From contig JAYOMI010000007.1 of assembly GCA_038120765.1 (NCBI GenBank), positions 1-64,000 of the forward strand: 64,000 nt of DNA, written 5' to 3'. Made by a program: the position numbers and the translations under genes. Source of the DNA: CAXBCP01 sp038120765 (GTDB lineage: Bacteria > Pseudomonadota > Alphaproteobacteria > MPNO01 > UBA830). Positions 1 through 7,145 of this stretch are shown here, in pieces (position 1 is the first letter of the stretch; every line of letters begins with the position of its first letter). The notes beneath the pieces were generated by a model, which did not search any database, was not told the DNA's origin, and was given only the letters and a program-made list of their open reading frames with translations.

Positions 1-588
1 CACAACATCTATAAAGAGGTCGGCATTCCGATCGCCGGGTCGAACGGAATCTTCGATCACCGCGACGTGGTCGAATTCATCATGACCGGCGCCAATATCG
101 TCGAAGTCGGCTCGGTGCTGATGATCAAGGGCATGAAATGGCTGCCCAACATCATCCGCGGGCTCGAACGCTTCATGGACGAGCACGGCTACAAGGACAT
201 CGCGTCCATGTACGGCATCGCGTCGGACGCGGCGGCGACCGACTATTCCGACCAGTTCGCCAAGGACCGTGTCACCGCCGAAGTGAACGGCGAGACCTGC
301 CAGAACCCGACCTGCAATGTCTGCGTCCAGATGTGCTTCTACGAAGCCCTGTCCCAGGACCCGGCCGGCAAGATCAATGTGCATAACGACAAGTGCATCG
401 GCTGCGAGCTGTGCATGGATGTCTGCCCGTTCGATTCCATCCAGATGGTGCCGACAAGCGCGGCCGATTACGCCAACGGGTATTTCAAGATCACGGACGA
501 TATCTACGAACCCGCCGACGTGAAGTTCGCGACCAACCGCAACAACATGGAAACGATCGAGGCGGCCCTGCCGAAAGCCGCCGAGTAG
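1..588 (+). CDS. preA: PreA-like dihydropyrimidine/dihydroorotate dehydrogenase-family protein, 5' end missing
   Basis: The frame is open from base 1, so the start lies upstream of the window; the GTG at 67 is internal. The visible part holds the end of a flavin-binding TIM barrel (a GSNGIFDHRDVVEFIMTGA stretch, the phosphate-binding region of the DHODH/PreA fold). A C-terminal ferredoxin domain follows with two cysteine clusters, CQNPTCNVCVQMC and CIGCELCMDVCPF, which should bind two 4Fe-4S clusters. This layout matches PreA, the catalytic subunit of NAD-dependent dihydropyrimidine dehydrogenase, which reduces uracil and thymine with the partner PreT. A hairpin terminator follows at 619. The family is clear; pyrimidine specificity and the presence of preT upstream cannot be seen here. 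Confidence 0.82.
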   Translation, partial: HNIYKEVGIPIAGSNGIFDHRDVVEFIMTGANIVEVGSVLMIKGMKWLPNIIRGLERFMDEHGYKDIASMYGIASDAAATDYSDQFAKDRVTAEVNGETCQNPTCNVCVQMCFYEALSQDPAGKINVHNDKCIGCELCMDVCPFDSIQMVPTSAADYANGYFKITDDIYEPADVKFATNRNNMETIEAALPKAAE

Positions 589-618
589 TCTTCGGCCGCT
601 TTATAAAAAATGCGACAG

Positions 619-645
619 GGGCGGGCCGGCTGGTCCGCCCTTTTC
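619..645 (+). terminator. Rho-independent terminator after preA-like gene
   Basis: A 9-bp stem (619-627 with 632-640, one G/U wobble) closes a GGCT loop and is followed by TTTT. It lies 31 bases after the preA stop and just past the 3' end of the convergent MarR gene. Confidence 0.75.
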
Positions 646-1142
646 TATTCCCCGTCGGGTGTATTCAGCCGCGCCCGGCCGGAATCGTTATTGTCCAGCA
701 TGACTTTCTGAAGGAGTTCCATCAGCCGCTCGCGGTCGCGCCTGCTGAGGCTTCCGGTGAACCGGTCCTGCGCGCGCTCCATGGCGCCGTGGGCGTCTTC
801 GACAAACTTGCAGCCTGCTTCGGTAATCGCGTTCAGCATCGCGCGCCGGTCGGTCTCGCTCGGGATGCGTTCGACGAACCCGCGCCGCTCCAGCCGGCGG
901 AGGACGTCCGCGGCGTTGTTGCGGTCGATCCCGACCTCGGCGGCGACGGAAACCTGGTCCAGCGCCTTGCCGCGATACAGCACGCTGAGCACCGCATACT
1001 GGACCGGCGTAACGTCGAATTCGCCGCACTCTTCCAGGAATACGGCAACATGCAACTGGTGCAGCCGCCGGATCAGGAATCCGGGCCGTCTCCAGAGATC
1101 GGTATAGGGAATGTCTCCCGCGTGGTTGTCGTCCGGTGCCAT
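645..1142 (-). CDS. MarR-family transcriptional regulator
   Basis: A 165-residue protein with the MarR winged-helix layout. There is an N-terminal dimerisation helix, a helix-turn-helix around residues 60-90 (QVSVAAEVGIDRNNAADVLRRLERRGFVER) and the wing motif ERIPSETDRRAMLNAITEAG typical of MarR proteins. C-terminal helices complete the dimer interface. It is divergent from the FAH-family hydrolase at 1458, and the 315-base intergene carries two inverted repeats that could be operators. Control of the hydrolase, of itself, or both is the natural inference; the effector is unknown. The start is the ATG at 1142. Confidence 0.9.
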   Translation of the reverse strand: MAPDDNHAGDIPYTDLWRRPGFLIRRLHQLHVAVFLEECGEFDVTPVQYAVLSVLYRGKALDQVSVAAEVGIDRNNAADVLRRLERRGFVERIPSETDRRAMLNAITEAGCKFVEDAHGAMERAQDRFTGSLSRRDRERLMELLQKVMLDNNDSGRARLNTPDGE

Positions 1143-1280
1143 CGTACTCTTTCCGCCAGGCTCGCTATTCTTCTACACCACCCGTCCGCAAGACCAAAGA
1201 CACGGCGAGTCGCGCGCGCATTTTGTTCCGCGAAATACGGGGACATGATGTCATTCAGAAAACGGCCGAGCCGAGAGGGA

Positions 1281-1360
1281 CAGTATGAAAACCACATGTG
1301 TTTTACTTTCCGAAAAAGCTTCCGCACACCGGAAGAGCAAAACAACTTGAACCGGTGTGC
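1281..1360. promoter_or_regulatory. Candidate operators between MarR gene and FAH-family hydrolase
   Basis: The 315-base gap between the divergent genes contains two inverted repeats. One is an imperfect 20-bp palindrome centred on CATG near 1295 (GAAAACCACATGTGTTTTAC, 6 of 8 arm positions paired), the size expected of a MarR operator. The other is a perfect 9-bp repeat, GCACACCGG at 1324-1332 and CCGGTGTGC at 1352-1360, with a 19-base spacer. No convincing -35/-10 pair could be fixed. Binding by the adjacent MarR protein is inferred from position only. Confidence 0.4.
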
Positions 1361-1457
1361 CGATCCGTTAGTTTCAACGCGGAATTAATTTCCGGGCGGC
1401 GCTTCGCCGTCCGCCGCACTCGAACTTTTCAACGCAATCCAGCACAGGGAGATAAAA

Positions 1458-2321
1458 ATGCGTTTCGTCGCTTTCAAAAAAGACGGCAAGGCCAAGCTTG
1501 GCGTCCGTACAGATGCCGGCCTCGTCGATCTGTCGCTTGTCGACAAGACACTTCCGACAGATCTCAAGGAGCTCATCGCAAAGGGCAAGGGCGCGATGGC
1601 GAAAGCCGCCCGCGCGGCCGCCAAGGCGCCGCCCAAGGCGATCGTGAAGGGGCGTGTCAGTTACCTGACCCCCATCCAGGATCCCAACAAGATTATCTGC
1701 ATCGGTCTGAACTACAAGGACCACGCCGCCGAAGCCGGTCTGAAAATCCCGACCTATCCTGTGGTGTTTACCCGTTTCACGACGTCCTTCGTCGCGCAGG
1801 GCCAGCCGATCATCCGCCCGAAGGCGTCGAAGCATTTCGACTACGAAGCCGAGCTTGTCGCCGTTATCGGCAAGAAGGCCCGCAACATCAAAAAGAGCGA
1901 AGCGCTCGATTACGTCGCCGGCTATGCGGTTGCGAATGAAGGCTCCATCCGCGACTACCAGATGAAATCGTCCCAGTGGGCCATGGGCAAGAACTTCGAT
2001 GCCACCGGCTCCATCGGGTCCGACTTCGTCACCGCCGACGAACTGCCTGCCGGCGCAAAGGGTCTGAACATGCAGTGCCGCGTCAACGGCAAGGTGCTGC
2101 AGGATTCGAACACCCGCGAAATGATCTTCGACACCAAGACGCTTGTTCATGAGCTGGCAAAGGTGTTCACGCTGCTGCCGGGCGATATTATCCTGACGGG
2201 CACGCCCGCCGGTGTCGGTTTCGTCCGCAAACCGCCGATCTACCTGAAAGACGGTGATATCTGTGAGATCGAGATCGAGAAAATCGGGATTCTGTCGAAC
2301 CCGGTCAAGAACGAGAAATAA
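1458..2321 (+). CDS. Fumarylacetoacetate hydrolase (FAH) family protein
   Basis: A 287-residue FAH-superfamily enzyme, usually Mg2+/Mn2+-dependent hydrolases, isomerases or decarboxylases acting on C-C bonds of beta-diketo acids. After a short N-terminal domain the catalytic core starts near residue 70 with KIICIGLNYKDHAAE. The metal ligands E130 and E132 are seen in FDYEAELVAVIG. The third ligand, normally Asp in an ANDVSARD-like motif, is Glu161 here (VANEGSIRDYQ). The core ends with LLPGDIILTGTPAGVGF and a GDICEIEIEKIG strand. It is divergent from a MarR regulator and followed by a terminator, so it is probably a single regulated catabolic gene. The substrate is unknown. Confidence 0.88.
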   Translation: MRFVAFKKDGKAKLGVRTDAGLVDLSLVDKTLPTDLKELIAKGKGAMAKAARAAAKAPPKAIVKGRVSYLTPIQDPNKIICIGLNYKDHAAEAGLKIPTYPVVFTRFTTSFVAQGQPIIRPKASKHFDYEAELVAVIGKKARNIKKSEALDYVAGYAVANEGSIRDYQMKSSQWAMGKNFDATGSIGSDFVTADELPAGAKGLNMQCRVNGKVLQDSNTREMIFDTKTLVHELAKVFTLLPGDIILTGTPAGVGFVRKPPIYLKDGDICEIEIEKIGILSNPVKNEK

Positions 2322-2324
2322 TAC

Positions 2325-2352
2325 CCGCCCTCACGGGCGGTGAGGTTTTTTA
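2325..2352 (+). terminator. Rho-independent terminator after FAH-family gene
   Basis: The stem CCGCCC (2325-2330) pairs with GGGCGG (2335-2340) across a TCAC loop, with a six-T run at 2346-2351. It separates the hydrolase from the DUF1223 gene. Confidence 0.75.
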
Positions 2353-2362
2353 TACTTGGCGT

Positions 2363-3124
2363 ATGAAAAACATGCGCACCCTTTCCGCCGCCGCTGTGGC
2401 GCTGACCTTGTCCGCCATTGCCGCCGCCTCCCATGCCGCCGCCGGTGAGCGCAACGGCGCCGTGGTCGTCGAACTGTTCACGTCGCAGGGCTGCTATTCC
2501 TGCCCGCCGGCGGAAAAATTCCTGGGCGATCTTGCCGGGCAGAAATCCGTTATCGCCCTCGAGTTCCACGTCGATTACTGGGACGATCTGGTCTACGGCG
2601 CGGCGGGGAAGTGGAAAGACCCGTTCTCGAAACCCGCCTATACCCAGCGCCAGCGTACCTATAACCAGCGCATTCGCGGCACCGGGAACGTCTACACGCC
2701 GCAGATGGTCATAGATGGAAAGCTCGAAGCGGTCGGTTCGCGTCGCCTGTCCGTGCTGAACGCGATGCGAGAAGCCGAGACCGCCCGCCGGGACAGCGTC
2801 GGGATCACCGTGACGATGGCGTCCGGCAGGGTCCAGAAGGTCGACCTTGATGCCGCCGGCAAAGGCGCAGGGTCGGTCTGGCTGGTCCGCTTTATCAAAG
2901 TGAAGGAAACCCGGGTCAGCTCCGGTGAAAACAAGGGCAAGGCCCTGCTCAGCCACAATATCGTCACCGGGGTACAGAAGATCGGCAAATAGTCAGGCAA
3001 GCCGGCTTCGTTCGCCGTGAGGGATTTTGCGCTGGCCGAGGGCGAGGGCTGTGCCGTGCTTGTCCAGGACGATCGCCAGGGGCCGGTTTTGGGTGCCGCA
3101 CAATGCCCGGCCGCGACGTCCTGA
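2363..3124 (+). pseudogene. DUF1223 secreted thioredoxin-like protein, interrupted by in-frame TAG
   Basis: Residues 1-26 form a signal peptide ending ASHAAA. The DUF1223 domain follows, a thioredoxin-fold family exported to the periplasm, with FTSQGCYSCPPAEKFL carrying the Cys pair and the family motif EFHVDYWDDL. Translation stops at codon 210, TAG at 2990-2992. The same frame then continues for another 43 codons to TGA at 3122-3124, encoding SGKPASFAVRDFALAEGEG and a CAVLVQ...GPVLGAA tail. That tail is the normal C-terminal strand pair of DUF1223 proteins. In relatives the TAG position holds an aromatic residue, so one base change from TGG, TAT or TAC explains it. It may be a young pseudogene, a base error, or a readthrough gene. 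The function of DUF1223 is not established. Confidence 0.82.
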
Positions 3125-3135
3125 TAGAAAGGCGG

Positions 3136-4188
3136 TTACCTGAACTTCGGCATGACGCGTTCTGAAAACAGGCGCATTGAATTTTCCGCGACGGATGCTT
3201 CCAGGACGTGCGGCATGACATGCAGGGATGCGATATCGAACCCGCCGGTCTCGCGGCTTGAATCGGCGATCATGTCGGCAACCTCGTCGGGCGATCCCGC
3301 CCAGCAGATGCCGCGTTCCATCTGCTTGTCGAAATCGTCGTCCTTCAGGGAGGCGATAATCCTGTCATAGCCTTTATAGTCCTTCGTGCTGGCGCCGTTG
3401 AGCCAGCCTGAAGCCGCATCGACCAGGCGGTCCAGATAGGCATTCAGCGGGGAGCGGAACGCGGCGCGTGCGGCCTCTCCGTCTTCGTCCGTACACATCG
3501 AAAATGACAGCATGATCCGGCCTTGCCCGGGGTGGCCGGCGGCTTTCCATGCTTCCCGGTAGGTGCCGATAAGCTCCGTCATCAATCCGCCACCCATCGG
3601 AATACCCATGACGTAGTGGCCATCCCGGCCTGCGAATTCGAAGGATTCCTTCGAACTGAGTGCTGCCACCCAGAAAGGCGGGCGCGGCTGCTGTGTCGGG
3701 CGGGGGAGCGACGTGACACCGGTAAAGCTGTGGAATTTTCCGTGATGGGTCGCGTTTTCCTGCTCCAGCAACAGCCGGATCTGTTCGATGCCTTCCTCGT
3801 ACCGGTCGCGGCTTTCCTCGATGTCGATCCCGAACGTTTCGAACTCGTTGGGCAGGAACGCCCGGGCGAAGCCCGCTTCGAGGCGTCCGTTCGAGATCGC
3901 GTCCAGCATGCCGAGCTCGCCTGCGACCTTCAGCGGATTATTGAATACGGGCAGAACCGCACCGGTGATCATTTTCGCCATCCTGGAGCGTTGCGCCGCC
4001 GCGGCGAGGAACACGACCGGGTTGGGGCTGTAGCCGCCATACGGGTGAAAATAATGTTCGACGGTGCGGACATGGGTATAGCCGAGCTCATCCATCAATC
4101 CGCACAGATACAGCGCGTCCGCCCAGTAACCCTCCGCCGAGCGCTCTTCCGGCGCGCAGCTCGGGAAGAAATTAAGACCGAATTCCAT
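3136..4188 (-). CDS. LLM-class (luciferase-like) flavin-dependent oxidoreductase
   Basis: A 350-residue bacterial luciferase-like monooxygenase with one TIM-barrel domain. The N-terminal MEFGLNFFPSC strand, the RTVEHYFHPYGGYSPNP segment and AGAVLPVFNNPLKVAGELGMLDAIS are typical of the family. FNPxR-type flavin contacts are replaced by SNGRLEAGFARAFLPNEFE. Such enzymes use FMNH2 from a separate reductase and O2 to oxidise aldehydes, alkanes, sulfonates or herbicides; the substrate cannot be assigned. It is divergent from the hydroxyanthranilate dioxygenase gene with 182 bases between, so shared regulation is possible. No flavin reductase is adjacent. Confidence 0.85.
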   Translation of the reverse strand: MEFGLNFFPSCAPEERSAEGYWADALYLCGLMDELGYTHVRTVEHYFHPYGGYSPNPVVFLAAAAQRSRMAKMITGAVLPVFNNPLKVAGELGMLDAISNGRLEAGFARAFLPNEFETFGIDIEESRDRYEEGIEQIRLLLEQENATHHGKFHSFTGVTSLPRPTQQPRPPFWVAALSSKESFEFAGRDGHYVMGIPMGGGLMTELIGTYREAWKAAGHPGQGRIMLSFSMCTDEDGEAARAAFRSPLNAYLDRLVDAASGWLNGASTKDYKGYDRIIASLKDDDFDKQMERGICWAGSPDEVADMIADSSRETGGFDIASLHVMPHVLEASVAENSMRLFSERVMPKFR

Positions 4189-4370
4189 GAATGATCTGTT
4201 CCCTGCTTTTTCAGCGATCTAGCCACGGTTCTCGTCGAATTGCCAGTACGGACGATGTGGGCAGGGCGTCCGCATGGGACTTGATCGGGTTTGCCGAAGA
4301 CGCGGCGAATGATTACGCTGGACGCCAGATTGGCTCCGGCCCAGCCCCGAATACAAGATGAGGAAACAGG

Positions 4371-4892
4371 ATGAGTGCGTCGAACCCCTTCCAGATACAG
4401 CAGTGGATTTCCGATAACGGCGACAAGCTGAAACCGCCGGTGGGCGGGGAGACGCTGTGGAAGGATTCGAACCTGATGATCACGGTTGTCGGCGGTCCGA
4501 ACAAGCGAACGGATTATCACATCGATGCGTTCGAGGAATTTTTCTACCAGATCAAGGGGGATATGGTTCTGCGCATCCAGGAAGACGGCAAGGCGCGCGA
4601 TGTCGAGATCAGGGAAGGCGATGTGTTCCTGCTGCCGGCCTATGTCCCCCATGCGCCGATGCGACCTGCCGGCACGGTCGGTCTGATCGCCGAGATCAAA
4701 CGCCAGAAAGATGATCCGCTCGACGGGTTTGCGTGGTTCTGCGAAAACTGCAATCACCAGATTTTCCGGAAAGACGCCTATATCGAGGTGCTCGAGCGCG
4801 ACATGCCGCCGATCTTCGAAGCCTTTTACGCGGATCCGGAAAATCAGGTCTGCGATGCCTGCGGCCACAAAAACCCGGGCTGGCCGGAGTAG
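4371..4892 (+). CDS. nbaC: 3-hydroxyanthranilate 3,4-dioxygenase
   Basis: A 173-residue cupin dioxygenase that opens the ring of 3-hydroxyanthranilate to 2-amino-3-carboxymuconate semialdehyde in the kynurenine route from tryptophan. Iron ligands seen are His50, Glu56 (in YHIDAFEEFFYQIKGD) and His94 (YVPHAPMRP); Arg46 and Arg98 match the substrate-binding arginines. The C-terminus has two CxxC pairs (CENC and CDAC), the rubredoxin-like second iron site found in bacterial forms. The ATG is preceded by a GAGGAAAC ribosome site. No other kynurenine gene is adjacent; the next gene starts 6 bases after the stop and is probably cotranscribed. Confidence 0.93.
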   Translation: MSASNPFQIQQWISDNGDKLKPPVGGETLWKDSNLMITVVGGPNKRTDYHIDAFEEFFYQIKGDMVLRIQEDGKARDVEIREGDVFLLPAYVPHAPMRPAGTVGLIAEIKRQKDDPLDGFAWFCENCNHQIFRKDAYIEVLERDMPPIFEAFYADPENQVCDACGHKNPGWPE

Positions 4893-4897
4893 CGTCG

Positions 4898-5776
4898 GTG
4901 TACGATTTCAGCTTCGGCGATATCAGCGTCACCCGCATCGTCGAGATGGAAATGCCGATGCTGGGGGCGGGCGACTTTTTCCCGGATTGGGATCCGCAGG
5001 CCGTCGAGCAACACAGGCACTGGATGGTGCCGCGGCATTTCGATCCGGTCAGCGGCAGGGTCGTCATCAACATACAGGCGTTTCTGATCCGTACGCCGCA
5101 CCACACGATCCTGGTCGATACCTGTGTCGGCAATCACAAGCCGCGCAACCGGGAAATGTTCAACGACAAGGTCTTCCCGTGGATGGATAACTTCCGCACC
5201 GCCGGGGTGACACCGGAAGATATCGATTTCGTGCTGTGCACGCATATGCATGTAGACCATGTCGGCTGGAACACGAAGCTGGAAGACGGACGCTGGGTGC
5301 CGACCTTTCCCAATGCGAAGTACATCTTTTCGCGAAAGGAGCTTGAATTCTGGATGCAGCAGTCCGAACAGGGCCAGATGACGCGTACCGGCGACTACGT
5401 CGCCGACAGCGTCCTGCCCATCCTGGAGGCGAAACGCGAACTGGTCGTCGACATGGATCATGCGATCGAGGACGGGCTGACCCTGGAGCCGCTTCCCGGT
5501 CATACCCCCGGCATGGTCGGGCTGAACGTCTCTTCGGGCGGACAGCAGGCCATTCTGTGCGGCGACATGATGCATCACGTGATCCAGTGTCATATTCCCG
5601 ACTGGAGCACGATCGCCTGTGCCGACCAGTCGGCGGCACGGGAGACCCGCAAGGCATTTCTCGATCGCTACGCCGATCGCGACGTGACAATCATCCCGTC
5701 GCATTTCCCGAACCCGACCGCCGGATTCATCGTCGCCAGTGGCGATTGCTTCGCCTTCCGCTACGTGGGCGAGTAG
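4898..5776 (+). CDS. MBL-fold metallo-hydrolase
   Basis: The start is taken as the GTG at 4898, five bases after the dioxygenase stop, giving 292 residues beginning MYDFSFGDISVTRI. The zinc-binding motif THMHVDH is followed by WN, and further metal ligands sit in LPGHTPG and PSHFPNP. This is the lactonase/hydrolase branch of the metallo-beta-lactamase fold, similar to quorum-quenching lactonases and aryl-esterases. The tight coupling to 3-hydroxyanthranilate dioxygenase suggests work on a related intermediate or on a lactone or ester feeding that route, but this is inference. A CtrA-type box follows the stop. Confidence 0.86.
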   Translation: MYDFSFGDISVTRIVEMEMPMLGAGDFFPDWDPQAVEQHRHWMVPRHFDPVSGRVVINIQAFLIRTPHHTILVDTCVGNHKPRNREMFNDKVFPWMDNFRTAGVTPEDIDFVLCTHMHVDHVGWNTKLEDGRWVPTFPNAKYIFSRKELEFWMQQSEQGQMTRTGDYVADSVLPILEAKRELVVDMDHAIEDGLTLEPLPGHTPGMVGLNVSSGGQQAILCGDMMHHVIQCHIPDWSTIACADQSAARETRKAFLDRYADRDVTIIPSHFPNPTAGFIVASGDCFAFRYVGE

Positions 5777-5783
5777 ATCGCCC

Positions 5784-5802
5784 TTAACCCTCGTTTAATT
5801 AA
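5784..5802. promoter_or_regulatory. CtrA-type box (TTAA-N7-TTAA) upstream of methyltransferase
   Basis: TTAA at 5784-5787, seven bases, then TTAA at 5795-5798 match the full binding site of the alphaproteobacterial cell-cycle regulator CtrA; the first half reads TTAACCC. The second half extends into TTAATTAA. It lies 64 bases before the methyltransferase GTG start, a normal promoter position. An AGCCGG/CCGGCT repeat (5819-5846) sits between box and start. Recognition is by consensus only. Confidence 0.45.
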
Positions 5803-5865
5803 GTGCTGTCAGGCTGTTAGCCGGATTTTGGCCGGTTTTGCCGGCTTGCGGACGAGGATGATGGC

Positions 5866-6821
5866 GTGGCGGTTGCCCTGAAAAAATCAGGCGGAGAAGA
5901 GCATCAGGCCGGCGGGCCGAAACACTCGCTGAAGCAGCGTCTGCACGCCTGGTGGGAAGGCTATGACCTCGGTGCGCTTCCCGACTCCGCTTCCAATCCC
6001 GACGAAACCGGTGATATGGTCGAAGATGCGGCTGCCGAGGATGTTCCGGAATGGTCGCCGGCGCGCCAGAAACTGGTGCAGCTGATCTGGGGCGATGGGT
6101 TTATCTCGCCCGCGACGCCCGATAGCGTCGTCGACCTCACACAGCCTTTCGGCCTGACGGCGGAAAATACGATGCTTGAAATCGGCTCCGGCCCCGGTGG
6201 CGGGGCCTGCGCGGTCGCCGAGAGGATAGGGTCCTACGTCGACGGGTTCGATCTCAGCGCCGACCTCGCGAAACAGGCGCTCGATGCATCCATGATCAAA
6301 GGGCTCGAAAAAAAGGCCGTCGTGAAGGGGTTCGATCCCGCGACGTTCGAACTCAAGACCGATTTCTACGATGGTTGCCTGCTGCGCGACACGCTTGTTC
6401 TGATTGACGACAAGGAAGCGTTCCTCGATATCGTTCTGTCCGCAATCAAACCGGGCAAGCCCATTGTGATTACCGAGAGCTTCGTCACCTCCGCCGAGCC
6501 CGGCCCGCTTGCGACGGCGAGTATCGACGGCGAGCCGGGGACGGTCTTCCCGTGCGAGTCCAGCCTGGTCATCGACAAGCTCGAAGAATCGAATTTCGAA
6601 GTCCGCGTTAATAACGACGAAACAGAACAATATNNNNNNNNNNCGCCTGTGCCGCCTGGGTTGAAATGGCGGAAAAGATCACCGGCAAAGACCTCGATGC
6701 CGACCTCGCCCGGGCGCTCGTGAAGGAGACCGATCTTTGGGAACGCCGGAACGAGGCCTATTCGGCGGGAGAGCTGGAAATGAGGCGAATTGTCGCTTTC
6801 AAGAAGTCGAACGTGACCTAG
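5866..6821 (+). CDS. Class I SAM-dependent methyltransferase, broken by an assembly gap
   Basis: The start is the GTG at 5866 (nearby ATGs run into an early stop in another frame). The SAM-binding motif I is LEIGSGPGGGACAVAERIG, with a VDGFDLSADLAKQA acidic strand after it, so the Rossmann fold is intact in the first 255 residues. The ten-N gap at 6634-6643 interrupts it. After the gap the coding frame is shifted and reads AWVEMAEKITGKDLDADLA to a TAG at 6819-6821. For one continuous gene the missing length must be 2 modulo 3, so ten is not the true gap size. The substrate is unknown. A CtrA-type box lies upstream. Confidence 0.75.
6634..6643. other. Assembly gap (10 N) inside methyltransferase
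   Basis: Ten ambiguous bases. The reading frame on the two sides differs, so the real gap is not ten bases. Confidence 0.97.
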
Positions 6822-6829
6822 AACCGGCG

Positions 6830-6858
6830 TTGACAGGAAGGGGTGCCGCCGTTAGGTT
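6830..6858 (+). promoter_or_regulatory. Sigma-70-type promoter of rpmJ
   Basis: TTGACA at 6830-6835, a 17-base spacer and TAGGTT at 6853-6858. The -35 is a perfect match and the rpmJ ATG is 51 bases downstream, after an AAGGAAGAG ribosome site. Confidence 0.65.
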
Positions 6859-6909
6859 CCGCCTCCGATCCAGAAAACACTTCTGCCGACGCGTTTAAGG
6901 AAGAGAACA

Positions 6910-7036
6910 ATGAAAGTCGTCAACTCGCTGAAATCCGCGAAAAAGCGCGATCGCTTTTGCCGCGTCATCCGCCGCANNNNNNNNNNCCTATGTGATCAAC
7001 AAGCGCAACCCGCGTTTCAAGGCGCGTCAGGGCTGA
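6910..7036 (+). CDS. rpmJ: 50S ribosomal protein L36, containing an assembly gap
   Basis: The N-terminal 22 residues (MKVVNSLKSAKKRDRFCRV then IRR) and the C-terminal YVINKRNPRFKARQG are diagnostic of the 41-residue alphaproteobacterial L36. The ten-N gap at 6977-6986 removes about three residues (normally K/R-G-R) and breaks the frame. A complete 41-codon gene needs exactly nine missing bases. L36 joins domains of 23S rRNA in the large subunit. This appears to be the form without the full zinc-binding cysteine set. It has its own promoter and terminator, as rpmJ often does in this class. Confidence 0.93.
6977..6986. other. Assembly gap (10 N) inside rpmJ
   Basis: Alignment to the invariant L36 length indicates nine, not ten, missing bases. 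Confidence 0.97.
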
Positions 7037-7071
7037 TTTTCGCCTGAATTCCGGTCTATCCGGCTGACAGA

Positions 7072-7094
7072 CCGCGCCTTCCCGGCGCGGTTTT
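7072..7094 (+). terminator. Rho-independent terminator after rpmJ
   Basis: CCGCGCC (7072-7078) pairs with GGCGCGG (7084-7090) over a TTCCC loop, followed by TTTTCGTTT. Confidence 0.75.
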
Positions 7095-7145
7095 CGTTTG
7101 TCCGGCTCTCGTCTACACTACGACCGCAGAAACCGGAGTTTTTTC

